Below are positions 25,618-34,028 of a stretch of DNA of 34,028 nucleotides, one piece after another. Source of the DNA: CAYRFQ01 sp964423615 (lineage in GTDB: Bacteria; Planctomycetota; Planctomycetia; Gemmatales; Gemmataceae); assembly GCA_964423615.1 (NCBI GenBank), contig CAYRFQ010000085.1, forward strand, positions 1 through 34,028. Reading direction: 5' to 3'. Under the pieces are notes generated by a model. It saw only the letters and a list, made by a program, of their open reading frames with translations, searched no databases and had not been told where the DNA came from. Position 1 is the first letter of the stretch. The number at the start of each line of letters is the position of its first letter. The position numbers and the translations under genes are program-made.

Positions 25618-25719
25618 AAGAAACCTTATCTAGTCAGAAGTGAATAATAGATATCGTTGTCACTGATGAGGTCACCGAGTTTCGGTGAAAATACACTGGA
25701 ATGGTTAGGGTGTTTAGGC

Positions 25720-25981
25720 AGGGCCTACGCATCAAACTTTCCCCAGCTTGCATGAAGCTGGGGAAACAAAGTAACAAGCGGGGTCTTTCTCGCGGAAAAC
25801 TGCTTTTGCTATGATGTGTGTCTCAAATACGATTCGGGATTCAACGAAACTCGCCAGGTTGTTCTCCATCGAGTTTTTGAGGCTCGGCATTTTACGCTTG
25901 GTTTCGGCTCGAGAAAACTCATGCCAATGGGAATCTCGAAGAATTAATCGCAAGGCTGGTAACTTTTAATGCGTAGGCCCT
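25720..25981. mobile_element. 262-base non-autonomous element, copy 1, with 12-base target duplication
   Basis: Ends are inverted repeats (AGGGCCTACGCATCAAA at left, TTTTAATGCGTAGGCCCT at right, one mismatch within 16). The 12 bases GGGTGTTTAGGC occur directly on both sides (25708-25719 and 25982-25993), a target-site duplication of the size made by IS4-superfamily elements. Inside is a 12-base perfect hairpin (TTTCCCCAGCTT, loop GCATG) near the left end and a 73-codon minus-strand frame beginning RLILRDSHWHEFSRAETKRK, too short for a transposase. It behaves like a MITE mobilised by a related IS. Confidence 0.88.
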
Positions 25982-26056
25982 GGGTGTTTAGGCGGCTCCA
26001 AATTCACCAATGACTAGCCCGCCTTTAAACTGATCTCCAGACTTCTGGCCTTTTCT

Positions 26057-26386
26057 CTACAACCTGCACTTTGCGAAAAAACTTATGTTCCCATTATTGG
26101 CCACATCCTTGGTCTTGACGTAGAGTTGGCTAAGCAACGGCAAAGCCAAGGCTTTCTTCCAGGGCGTCTTGACGATCCAAGCGATTGTGACGAAGACGTG
26201 GCCGAACAGATATTTCTGGTTCGTCTTCACGGAATAGTGGTAATGAATCTTGACCAAGTTGTCAATTGGAGGTGGAAACCTCTGTCCCTGTTCACGCTCA
26301 TGCAATTCCATCCTGTCCGTGAAGTTGTTGCAAAACAAACAAGATTTTCTACTCAAATGGCTCGTGAGAACTTCGAGACGTCTCAC
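26057..26386 (-). pseudogene. DDE transposase fragment (IS701/DDE_5-like)
   Basis: A 109-codon minus-strand frame contains NQKYLFGHVFVTIAWIVKTP followed by ALALPLLSQLYVKTKDVA. This matches the conserved block of planctomycete and cyanobacterial DDE-superfamily transposases (pattern YGHVWV.LA.LVRHP...LPL.A.LYVR.KDI). The catalytic Asp residues before and after this block are absent and the frame ends abruptly, so it is a dead piece. It lies between the two 262-base elements, same strand as their internal frame. Whether it belongs to the IS that mobilises them is unknown. Confidence 0.6.
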
Positions 26387-26501
26387 TTCCCCAAGCCTTT
26401 TAGAATGAAATCACAATATTTTGCATCGTCAGTGCCAGATAAAATAAAAGCTTTACCCAGGATTCTATTCTTCTTGGTAGGCTCAACTACCCTTATTCCC
26501 C

Positions 26502-26763
26502 AAGGCCTACGCATCAAACTTTCCCCAGCTTGCATGAAGCTGGGGAAACAAAGTAACAAGCGGGGTCTTTCTCGCGGAAAACTGCTTTTGCTATGATGTG
26601 TGTCTCAAATACGATTCGGGATTCAACGAAACTCGCCAGGTTGTTCTCCATCGAGTTTTTGAGGCTCGGCATTTTACGCTTGGTTTCGGCTCGAGAAAAC
26701 TCATGCCAATGGGAATCTCGAAGAATTAATCGCAAGGCTGGTAACTTTTAATGCGTAGGCCCT
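26502..26763. mobile_element. 262-base non-autonomous element, copy 2
   Basis: By eye identical to copy 1 over its whole length apart from base 2 (A instead of G), in the same orientation 782 bases away. The flanks (CTTATTCCCC and GGGTAACAGC) share no direct duplication, unlike copy 1, so this copy either lost its duplication by recombination or a neighbour was deleted. The right end abuts an extragenic palindrome. Confidence 0.85.
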
Positions 26764-26765
26764 GG

Positions 26766-26842
26766 GTAACAGCAGGCACATTTTGTGTGCCGTGGCCAGA
26801 CCAGAAAGACAAGCGGACGGCGCCACAAAATGTGCTTGCTAC
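26766..26842. repeat. extragenic palindromic repeat
   Basis: Two imperfectly complementary arms, GTAACAGCAGGCACATTTTG at left and CACAAAATGTGCTTGCTAC at right, with an inner palindrome GGCACA/TGTGCC around TTTTG. I recall similar GTAGCAGGCACA palindromes dispersed in planctomycete genomes. It sits downstream of the sulfatase gene. Confidence 0.6.
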
Positions 26843-26942
26843 TTTAGTGCATAAGTTGCGCGGGTCTCAACAAGAGTTGCCGTCATAAGTGTGCTATCCG
26901 ACTGTCTTGTGGTAGATCTTGTGTGCCAGTAACTCACACCTT

Positions 26943-28829
26943 CTACTTCCCTATACTCAGTTGGGCAACAATTCTCTCAAGAACTCGCGAATCATAGGTC
27001 GTTCCGCGTGGACCCTTCGCCTCGCGAGGCCACTCACGAATCGTGTCGAGATAGGGAGCGGCTTTTTGTCCTAACATATCGATGGCATTTGTGGCCATGA
27101 GTCGAACGCGAGGATCACGCTCTTTTGGTCCACCTAACGAAATGAGTGTTTGTAGTGATGCTGTGACGTCCTTTTTCGCGCCATACGTTCCGAGAGCTTC
27201 TGCTGCTGCGATGCGGACGCCTGGCTCCGGATCTCGGAGGGCCTTGTGAAGGTGGTCGCAGTTATCTCTGACGACCTTTTTCCCACGCATAAGAAATCCG
27301 AGGGCAGCCCAGTAACGCACCGCGCTGTCTGTATCTTCAAGCCCTTTCTGCATTTCCGGTATGTCCTTCCTTTGCAACGATGATGCCATCTCCGCCATTT
27401 TGAAAATGCGTTTGAGTGGATATTTGTTGTTGTCATGACCTATCTGGTATGGTGTCGACCCTTTGGAGCGTGTGTGTATTTCGTTTTCTGGAAGAAAGCC
27501 GACATCACGAATCTTGAACACAAAATCTCGTTGGGCTTTGCGGAGTCGTTTCAGTGTCTTTTGGTGTTCCGGGGATTGCGCAAGGTTGTGGACTTCGTCA
27601 CGGTCATTTTTCAAGTCGTATAGTTCCTCAGGCGGACTCGGAAGAAAAAACGCACTTTGTGCTGCATTTAATTTTCCTGCAACGAAGAGCTTCTTCCATA
27701 CCTGAGTAGTGGGTGTTCGATACATCGTCCGGAGAAACTGACCGTCGGGTCGATGCGGCATATAGTTGCGAATATAAACATATCGCTTATCGCGAACACT
27801 CCGGACCATGTCATACCGTTCATCCATTCGGCCACGAAAACCATAGAGATACTGCTGTGGGTCGGTTTCGTGTTTCCCCATAAACGCATGACCCTGGTAG
27901 TAACGAGGGGGAACAGAACCGGCCAGACTCAGGACTGTTGGAGCGAGGTCGACGAAGCTCACGAGCCGAGTGGTTTGGGCATTGGGAGCGTACCCCTTTG
28001 GTGCCAGATCCTGATATCTTTTCGGAATATGCACGAGCATCGGTACACTGAGCCCCGAGTTATAGGCGAAGCGTTTGTTGCGTGGCATCCCGGAACCATG
28101 ATCGCCAAAGAAAAAGACAATGGTTTCATCGGCCAAGCCAGCTGTTTCGAGTTCGGCCAGTATTTGGCCCACCTGCCTATCCATTTCGGTAATTTGATCG
28201 TAATATCGAGCCCAATCGCGTCGCACTGTGGGTATGTCGGGATGGTAGTCCGGCACTCTTGCTTTCTTGGGGTCATGGATGCGTTTTGCCGAACCGCGTG
28301 ATATTTGCCCTTCGTGCGAGACCGTCAGGTTGATCACTGCAAAGAAGGGTTGCCCAGGTTTACGGTTTTTGTAATGGGCTTTGCGTGAGGATTCATTCCA
28401 CAGCTGAGATGGTTTTGTGAGATTGTAGTCTTCTTTCCTTTTGTTCGTGCAGTAGTAGCCGAGCCGACGAAGTAGCACCACAAACATATCCATGTTGGGA
28501 GGCAAACTTGTCTGACTTCGCATATGTTCTGATCCAGTCGATGGTGGATAAATTCCAGAAATGATCGTTGTGCGTGCTGGTGCACAAACGGGGGCGTTGG
28601 ACCAGACATTTCGATATAGAAACGCTGTCTTAGCAAATTCGTCCAGGTTTGGTGTTACGGAGTAAGTGTCACCATAACAGTTCAAGTGAGGACCGATGTC
28701 TTCACAAGTGATCCACAAAATATTGGGCTGTTTGTTTTTCTTTTGGTCGTCCTGGGCTGATACGCTCGACAAGGAACAGCACAAAGTTATCGTTGTTAAG
28801 ACGCTAATCCGCCAGATTTGGTCGTTCAT
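26943..28829 (-). CDS. exported sulfatase with C-terminal HEAT-like repeats
   Basis: 628 residues from ATG 28829, chosen because it opens a signal peptide (ISVLTTITLCCSLSSVSA, cleavage near residue 25); an upstream extension to 28913 would bury it. The type I sulfatase motif CAPAR is at 82-86, Cys82 being converted to formylglycine. Metal-site regions are ITCEDIGPH and FFFGDHGSGMPRNKRF. It hydrolyses sulfate esters in the periplasm; substrate unknown, plausibly algal polysaccharide. Residues about 500-610 hold HEAT-like repeats (GLEDTDSAVRYWAALGFLMR, ALRDPEPGVRIAAAEALGTYG), an arrangement seen in planctomycete sulfatases. The maturase is not in the window. Confidence 0.92.
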   Translation of the reverse strand: MNDQIWRISVLTTITLCCSLSSVSAQDDQKKNKQPNILWITCEDIGPHLNCYGDTYSVTPNLDEFAKTAFLYRNVWSNAPVCAPARTTIISGIYPPSTGSEHMRSQTSLPPNMDMFVVLLRRLGYYCTNKRKEDYNLTKPSQLWNESSRKAHYKNRKPGQPFFAVINLTVSHEGQISRGSAKRIHDPKKARVPDYHPDIPTVRRDWARYYDQITEMDRQVGQILAELETAGLADETIVFFFGDHGSGMPRNKRFAYNSGLSVPMLVHIPKRYQDLAPKGYAPNAQTTRLVSFVDLAPTVLSLAGSVPPRYYQGHAFMGKHETDPQQYLYGFRGRMDERYDMVRSVRDKRYVYIRNYMPHRPDGQFLRTMYRTPTTQVWKKLFVAGKLNAAQSAFFLPSPPEELYDLKNDRDEVHNLAQSPEHQKTLKRLRKAQRDFVFKIRDVGFLPENEIHTRSKGSTPYQIGHDNNKYPLKRIFKMAEMASSLQRKDIPEMQKGLEDTDSAVRYWAALGFLMRGKKVVRDNCDHLHKALRDPEPGVRIAAAEALGTYGAKKDVTASLQTLISLGGPKERDPRVRLMATNAIDMLGQKAAPYLDTIREWPREAKGPRGTTYDSRVLERIVAQLSIGK

Positions 28830-29469
28830 CTGTTCAAGACCTCGCGGGTGATGACTTTGGTGGTAAACATTGGTTTTGAGGAGAATTGTAAGCCAGCGAG
28901 TTATCTCAATCAACTCTGTTGTCGTTGATCGGATTGACCTTCTTGTGACGGGTTCTTTGTTCTTGTTAACTTGAACCCGGATTTGCAGAGTTATTTGTTT
29001 CTTATTGAAAGCCCAAGTTCGTAGGGCACCGAAGCCATTCTCGAAATGGGATTACGCAGGAATACGTGACTACTCCGACAAGACTACGATGAGGTTGACC
29101 TTCGGCCAAAAGGATAACATGACTTGGATGGATTCACCGTTGCGAGTTTCGTCGATTTTTGGAGTTGATTGCCAATCATTGTCGAATGGCGACATTGGGC
29201 TCGTTTAACGCGGAAATCAAAGCAGACGGGGGAAGTGCGTCAGCAATTGTGCACCGCCTCCCAAGAGAAGACATTTTGGGTCTGGTGATATGGTGGGCAA
29301 CTGATTTGTGGGTCGGACAATCAATCAGATCAGTGCCCTGTATGACAGATACTGGTGAATCCAGTTACCTGCGTAACATCTTGAAAACCTCTTCGATTGA
29401 TTTGAGGACAGTCCTCGAGGTGCTCCGACTATTCTTGGTAGGTGGCTTCGAAACAGAACTTGTCTGATG
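28830..29469. other. 640-base gap without recognised gene
   Basis: Between the start of the sulfatase gene and the stop of gyrA. Plus-strand frames at 29005-29208 and 29159-29467 show no family motif and no ribosome site. The sulfatase promoter should lie near 28830-28950. No hairpin terminator for gyrA is obvious. Confidence 0.5.
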
Positions 29470-32370
29470 TTAATCTGGATCCTCTTCGAACTCGTCAGGT
29501 TGCTCCACTTCGTCGGCTCCTTCGGTAATTTCAGTCTCGGCTGCGTTTCCTTCAGGCAGTTGAGTACTGGCGGGCTGATTGTCGTTTGTGGTTGGGTCGT
29601 CCAATTCTACGACGCCCGGACTGTCAGTCCCGACCTCTTCAGCCGATTGCTGTTCGGCTTCTTCCTCGGCTTTGCGTTCTTCCGGAGGAACAATAGCGAG
29701 CGTCGCGATTTTGTCTCCTTCATTCAAGTTCATGACGCGAACGCCTTTCGTGTTTCGCCCAACGACGCGTATCTCGTTGATGGCCGTGCGATTGACCATT
29801 CCGGTTGCCGTAATGAACATGACGTCGTCGTCCTCTTTGACGGCAGCAATGCGTACCACTTTGCCGTTGCGTTCTTTGGTTTGAATGTCACGAAGTCCTT
29901 TACCGCCACGATTTTGCTTGCGATATCGCATGCTGGATCGATCTGCCGAGTCTTCGTCCGTTTCGGGCATATCGGTTTGGTCGGCTTCTTCGACGATGTC
30001 GATTTCTTCGTCCGCCTGAGAGTGCGTTCCGTTGGCTTGCACGACATCGTTTGTGTTGGCTCCAAATGGCGTTCTTTTCCCATAGCCATTCTCGCAGACG
30101 GTAAGCAAGTATCCATCCGGATCCACGACGACCATCCCAACGACTTCGTCATCGTCTTGAAGGCTGATTCCCTTCACGCCCCTGGTGTTTCGGCCCATTG
30201 GACGTGCGTCCGTTTCGCTGAAACGGATGGCCATGCCATTGGCTGTGCCCAGGATGATTTCATCGCCGGCGTGGGTCATTGCAACCCCTATGAGAGAGTC
30301 GCCTTCGTTTAGATTGATGCCGATGATGCCCCCACTTTTTGGTCGGCTGTAACTTTCGAGCGTGGTCTTTTTGACCAAGCCCCGACAAGTTGCCATGAGG
30401 AGGTGATAGCCAGGTTCAAAGTTTCGCACAGGGATCAGGCTGGTGATTCTTTCGTCTTCGCGGAGGGTGAGGACGTTGGCGATCGAACGACCACCTGCGG
30501 TGCGGCTGGCTTCCGGAATGTGGAAAACGCGCAGCCAATAGACTTGTCCTTGATTGGTGAAACAGAGCAAGTACGCATGCGTGGAGGTCACGAAAAGATG
30601 CTCGACGAAATCGTCATCTCGAGTGGAACCACCGCGAACTCCCTTGCCACCTCGACGTTGACTACGATAGGTGTCGATCGGTAACCGCTTGATGTAGCCT
30701 TTGTGCGTGAACGTTACGACATTCGTTTCTTCTGGGATTAGGTCTTCGTGGGAGAGTTGATCGTAAGGCGTCGGGTCGATTTGAGTTCGCCGATCATCGC
30801 CGTATTTATCACGCATCTCAAGGAGTTCTTCTCGCACCAACATCCGGACATTATGTTCGCTGCTGAGCAGTTCCTCATAGCTTGTGATTTTGCCCCTAAG
30901 TTCGTTATATTCTTTGATGATTTCGTCTCGCTCCAAGGCCGCCAGTTGTCCGAGTTGCATACGAACAACGGCTTCGGCTTGAGCCTCCGTCATGTGGTAG
31001 TTATCCTGCTGCCCGATTTCTTTCTGCAAGGCTGCGAAGTGATCGGCCCCGAGCGCACGCTCCAGGACAGCTGCAGCCACCTGGTGATCTTGCAATCGTG
31101 TCTTGGCTTCATTGCGGCTAGGAGACGACCGGCAGATTTGGATTACTTCATCGAGTGAGGATATCGCGATGAGCTGTCCCTCAAGGATGTGAGCCCGTCG
31201 TTTGGCCTCGTTGAGCATGTGTTCCGTACGTCGCCGGATCACATGAACTCGATGACGCAGGAACTCCTCGAGCATTTGCTTGATGGTTAGCGTGCGAGGA
31301 GTCCCGTCGACGAGGGCGAGCAGGATGATGCTGACTGTAACCTGTAGCGGAGAGAACTGATAAAGCTGGTTTAAGACGAGTTCTGGGTCAGCATTGTTTT
31401 TCACATCGATGACGATGTTTACAGGCTTATTTTGGCGATCGCTACTGAGGTCCTGGGCGTCTCGAATGCCAGTGATTCTCTCGTTTTTGACCAACTCACC
31501 GATCTTCTCCATGATGCGGTTGTTGTTTTCTTGATAAGGAATTTCAGTTACGACAATTTGGCTCTTATTTTTGGTCGTGACGACTTCAGCTTTTGCTCGT
31601 AGAGTAGCACGACCTCGTCCCGTGAGATAGGCTTGGCGTATTCCTTGATCACCGCAAATGATTCCGCCTGTAGGGAAGTCTGGGCCAGGAATGATTTGGA
31701 ACAATTCTTCGATGCCCAATTCGGGAGCATCGATCAGGGCAATGAGGGCATCACAGACTTCACGCAGGTTGTGAGGGGGAACGCCTGTGGCCATGCCCAC
31801 GGCAATTCCGTCGGAGCCGTTGACGAGTAGATTCGGGAACCGACTTGGGAGGACGACGGGTTCTTGATACTTACCATCGTAATTTTCACGAAAGTCGACG
31901 GTGTCTCGCGTGATGTCGTCGAGCATGTCTGCCGCAACAGGAGAGAGTCTTGCTTCCGTGTATCGCATAGCGGCTGGTGGAAAACCGGCGATTGAACCAA
32001 AGTTCCCTTGTGGATGGACGAGGCGGTGTCGCATGTTCCATTTTTGGGCCATGCGAACGAGTGTGGGATAAATTGTTGCTTCACCGTGAGGGTGATACCG
32101 TTTCATGGTTTCGCCCACGATCCCAGCACATTTGGTCGTGGAGCTATTCGGACCGAGATTCAAGTCGTTCATGGCGACAAGAATTCGTCGTTGGGAGGGT
32201 TTGAGCCCATCGCGAACATCGGGGAGAGCACGACTGATGATCACGCTCATGGCGTAGTTGAGGTAACTCGTGCGGAGCTCGTCTTCGATGCTCAGAGGTT
32301 GATCATCGTCCCCGTGTGGGGCATTTGGGATTTCTGGTGGGGGGAGTTGCGGAGGTAATTCGTCTGCCAA
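29470..32370 (-). CDS. gyrA: DNA gyrase subunit A
   Basis: 966 residues. Introduces negative supercoils with GyrB. Catalytic Tyr137 is in AAMRYTEARL; the GyrA box QRRGGKG, which distinguishes gyrase from topoisomerase IV, begins near residue 571. At the positions of E. coli Ser83 and Asp87 this protein has Ala98 and Pro102 (context HPHGEATIYPTL). An acidic insertion of about 45 residues (770-815, rich in Glu/Asp) interrupts the C-terminal beta-pinwheel, and the last about 75 residues are a strongly acidic tail. Start is TTG, supported by GAGGAG seven bases upstream. No intein. Divergent from a membrane-protein gene. Confidence 0.95.
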   Translation of the reverse strand: MADELPPQLPPPEIPNAPHGDDDQPLSIEDELRTSYLNYAMSVIISRALPDVRDGLKPSQRRILVAMNDLNLGPNSSTTKCAGIVGETMKRYHPHGEATIYPTLVRMAQKWNMRHRLVHPQGNFGSIAGFPPAAMRYTEARLSPVAADMLDDITRDTVDFRENYDGKYQEPVVLPSRFPNLLVNGSDGIAVGMATGVPPHNLREVCDALIALIDAPELGIEELFQIIPGPDFPTGGIICGDQGIRQAYLTGRGRATLRAKAEVVTTKNKSQIVVTEIPYQENNNRIMEKIGELVKNERITGIRDAQDLSSDRQNKPVNIVIDVKNNADPELVLNQLYQFSPLQVTVSIILLALVDGTPRTLTIKQMLEEFLRHRVHVIRRRTEHMLNEAKRRAHILEGQLIAISSLDEVIQICRSSPSRNEAKTRLQDHQVAAAVLERALGADHFAALQKEIGQQDNYHMTEAQAEAVVRMQLGQLAALERDEIIKEYNELRGKITSYEELLSSEHNVRMLVREELLEMRDKYGDDRRTQIDPTPYDQLSHEDLIPEETNVVTFTHKGYIKRLPIDTYRSQRRGGKGVRGGSTRDDDFVEHLFVTSTHAYLLCFTNQGQVYWLRVFHIPEASRTAGGRSIANVLTLREDERITSLIPVRNFEPGYHLLMATCRGLVKKTTLESYSRPKSGGIIGINLNEGDSLIGVAMTHAGDEIILGTANGMAIRFSETDARPMGRNTRGVKGISLQDDDEVVGMVVVDPDGYLLTVCENGYGKRTPFGANTNDVVQANGTHSQADEEIDIVEEADQTDMPETDEDSADRSSMRYRKQNRGGKGLRDIQTKERNGKVVRIAAVKEDDDVMFITATGMVNRTAINEIRVVGRNTKGVRVMNLNEGDKIATLAIVPPEERKAEEEAEQQSAEEVGTDSPGVVELDDPTTNDNQPASTQLPEGNAAETEITEGADEVEQPDEFEEDPD

Positions 32371-32377
32371 GGGGAAG

Positions 32378-32383
32378 CTCCTC
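32378..32383 (-). promoter_or_regulatory. Shine-Dalgarno site fixing the TTG start of gyrA
   Basis: GAGGAG on the minus strand lies seven bases before a TTG that gives the N-terminus MADELPPQLP. The next candidate start downstream would cut into conserved N-terminal residues (SYLNYAMSVI). Confidence 0.7.
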
Positions 32384-32652
32384 AGAGGTTACTTCGGCAA
32401 ATCAGGTGTGCATATCCGAAACGACATAAAGCGTTATTATATCAGATGTTGGCTGGAAAGGCACGTACGGTGTACGTAGAATTAACATTCTTTACCGGCA
32501 TCCTAGCTGGGAATAATACGCAGTAATAAAACGAACGAATTTTGCCGTTCGAACAGCTTGTTACCTTTGTTGCGGAATTGGTTGCAGATAGTGTAATCGA
32601 GTCAGACGGAACAATTGTCAAGCCAACGGCGACCATGTGAAGGTGATTTGGA

Positions 32653-33471
32653 GTGAACCATTTAGTGCTATTACTTTTTGTTGTTTTGCTTTTCATCTTT
32701 CCTGTTTCGGTGTACCTGGCCGTATTATCCGGTTTGAATCATCGCGAACGTCCGACTCTGATTCCAGGCGTCTGGGACTATGTTGGACTGCTTTTTGGTT
32801 TGTCTGGGTTTTTGTTCATCGCTGGGCCGTCAATTCTTTATCTGATATATCTGCGAAGCATGCCTGGTTTGTTTGCCCGTGGGACAGAGCAACCTTTGTT
32901 TGATTTTTTTCTTTGGAGTTGGACTCACTTCGGACTTGTTGGGTACTTTGGTGTTTTTTTTCTTCTTGTTTCTTATGCTCTTTACGCACGTAGACGAGCG
33001 ACTGTGTTGTATAACATTAGGCCAGATGCATTCGATCAGCTCCTCAGTGCAGTCTTTGCAAATCGAGGGTTGGATTGGGATCGATGGGGGAATCAAGTTC
33101 GCTTCGGACCAGATGCCAAAGGAACGACCAAGTCTGATACTCCAATTTCCGGGAATGAACATGTCACAGCGGAAGCGACGATCCCACAGCAGAGTCCTTC
33201 TCGCCCGGTGGTCATGAGTAATGTGTCTCGTTGGTATCAGATCACCGTTGATGCTTTTCCTTTGTTTTGGAACGTCACGATATGGTGGAACGATGTGCCT
33301 CATTCCTTGCGTTTAGAGTTGGAAAGAGACATTCAACATCGTCTTCAATCCGTTCCCCAAGCAGCGAATCCATCGGCTGGCTGGCTACTTACTGCTTCAG
33401 GTACTCTATTCGGAGTGATCATTGTGTGCGTTGTTGGGTTGGTCTTGTATACATTTTTTGCTGGTTCATGA
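32653..33471 (+). CDS. integral membrane protein of unknown function
   Basis: 272 residues. Transmembrane helices at about 3-25, 44-66 and 85-111 and a C-terminal one at about 247-268; the last two flank a soluble domain (about 112-240) with DAFDQLLSAVFANRGLDWDR and WYQITVDAFPLFWNVTIWW. I do not recognise the family. The GTG at 32653 has a GGAG-like site just upstream. It is divergent from gyrA across 282 bases in which I see no other gene, and is followed by about 400 bases with none. Confidence 0.7.
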   Translation: MNHLVLLLFVVLLFIFPVSVYLAVLSGLNHRERPTLIPGVWDYVGLLFGLSGFLFIAGPSILYLIYLRSMPGLFARGTEQPLFDFFLWSWTHFGLVGYFGVFFLLVSYALYARRRATVLYNIRPDAFDQLLSAVFANRGLDWDRWGNQVRFGPDAKGTTKSDTPISGNEHVTAEATIPQQSPSRPVVMSNVSRWYQITVDAFPLFWNVTIWWNDVPHSLRLELERDIQHRLQSVPQAANPSAGWLLTASGTLFGVIIVCVVGLVLYTFFAGS

Positions 33472-33878
33472 CTGTCACAAGTCAATCAACATTCATTTCG
33501 GACTCAGCAAGTTGCATCGAACGACTTGCTCCTATTACCCTGGCACAATTAATTCTCACGTTCAAATTGCGAAACAAAAGCTTTTGCCGTCCTTTGGGGC
33601 TCGTTCATCCGACAACTATTCGTGCCGAGGTAATATTTTGCGTGATCCCCTGCATGTACCTCAGAGATGAGATTTTGATGCAGTGCTATGTTCATTTGGC
33701 AATCGAGAAATGTGTTTTCTGACAGTTCAGATGTTGTGCGAAACTTAATCTTCTGCGTCTGAGTTAATGTCATAAGACTCAGGATGGCACGTCAAGGAAT
33801 TGAAAGATTTAACGATGCAATGAATCGAAAATGGGAAATAGGCTCAGAATTAGCGACACAGTTTGAGTGCCAGTGCAC
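33472..33878. other. gap without recognised gene
   Basis: AT-rich; short frames on both strands lack motifs, ribosome sites or membrane signatures. No RNA gene recognised. Confidence 0.5.
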
Positions 33879-33913
33879 AAAAAAATCCCATAATGATTGC
33901 TCATTATGGGATT
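33879..33913 (-). terminator. intrinsic terminator of the 16S rRNA transcript
   Basis: Reading on the minus strand, AATCCCATAATGA pairs perfectly over 13 bases with its complement around the loop GCAA and is followed by seven T. It lies about 70 bases beyond the 16S 3' end, with no tRNA or 23S start between. Confidence 0.85.
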
Positions 33914-33982
33914 CTGAAATCTGAACTAACCTCAATTGTCGATAAAGAGGGTCATGGATCTTGATTCTGTACATATCCTTAG

Positions 33983-34028
33983 AAAGGAGGTGATCCAACC
34001 GCAGGTTCCCCTACGGTTACCTTGTTAC
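33983..34028 (-). rRNA. rrs: 16S ribosomal RNA, 3' end only
   Basis: The minus strand reads GTAACAAGGTAACCGTAGGG and ends GGTTGGATCACCTCCTTT, the universal 3' end with the anti-Shine-Dalgarno CCTCC. Only 46 bases are inside the window. The mature end is placed by analogy with E. coli and could differ by a base or two. Confidence 0.95.

Noticed and set aside
25708..26763. CRISPR-like pair of repeats
   Set aside because: Only two long copies with terminal inverted repeats and a target duplication; this is transposition, not a CRISPR array. No short regularly spaced repeats occur anywhere in the window.
29159..29467. 102-codon plus-strand frame in the gap before gyrA
   Set aside because: No motif, no ribosome site, and converging on gyrA; most likely chance.
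29467..30312. 281-codon plus-strand frame opposite gyrA
   Set aside because: Antisense to the GyrA C-terminal domain; no recognisable domain and no ribosome site.

Overview
The window looks like part of a planctomycete chromosome. The evidence is a sulfatase with a C-terminal HEAT segment, HEAT/WD40-type gene remnants, a dihaem c-type cytochrome, planctomycete-style GyrA and RseP, YD-repeat (RHS) debris, and a 16S rRNA gene that appears to end at its own terminator instead of leading into 23S. Most gene assignments rest on motifs I can read. Genus or species cannot be fixed from the 46 bases of 16S present.

Layout. 1-2285 (minus): methyltransferase, a ComEA-like helix-hairpin-helix membrane protein, and a P-loop protein cut by the left edge. 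2354-3934 (plus): a nitrilase-family hydrolase abutting a PPP-type phosphatase, then a decayed HEAT-like gene. 4558-9506 (minus): dxr, rseP (dxr's end overlaps rseP's start) and a TIM-barrel isomerase-like gene. 9654-11048 (plus): exported dihaem cytochrome c. 11084-14531 (minus): a DUF6717-like gene, then a tightly coupled set read SDR, four-helix membrane protein, DUF2256 zinc-ribbon protein and SRPBCC/epimerase fusion, with two 4-base ATGA overlaps. 15030-21019 (minus): metallo-hydrolase, large MscS-type channel, holB and histidine phosphatase. 21305-22078 (plus): a cyclic-nucleotide-binding/FHA fusion.

22071-26842 is an accessory, eroded region. It holds an RHS core terminus with a variable tip, an AT-richer orphan gene of 186 codons, an internal YD-repeat fragment cut by a 160-base element with 25-base inverted ends, two imperfect 47-49-base direct repeats, a group-II-intron-like RNA motif, a HEAT-repeat lipoprotein, two nearly identical 262-base non-autonomous mobile elements (one with a 12-base target duplication) flanking a DDE transposase fragment, and an extragenic palindrome.

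26943-34028 returns to stable genes: sulfatase, gyrA (TTG start, residues at the quinolone-contact positions unlike E. coli), a membrane protein of unknown role, and the 3' end of 16S rRNA on the minus strand followed by a strong intrinsic terminator.

Housekeeping genes (dxr, rseP, holB, gyrA, 16S) are interleaved with envelope and signalling genes, and recent insertion and decay is concentrated between about 22 and 27 kb.
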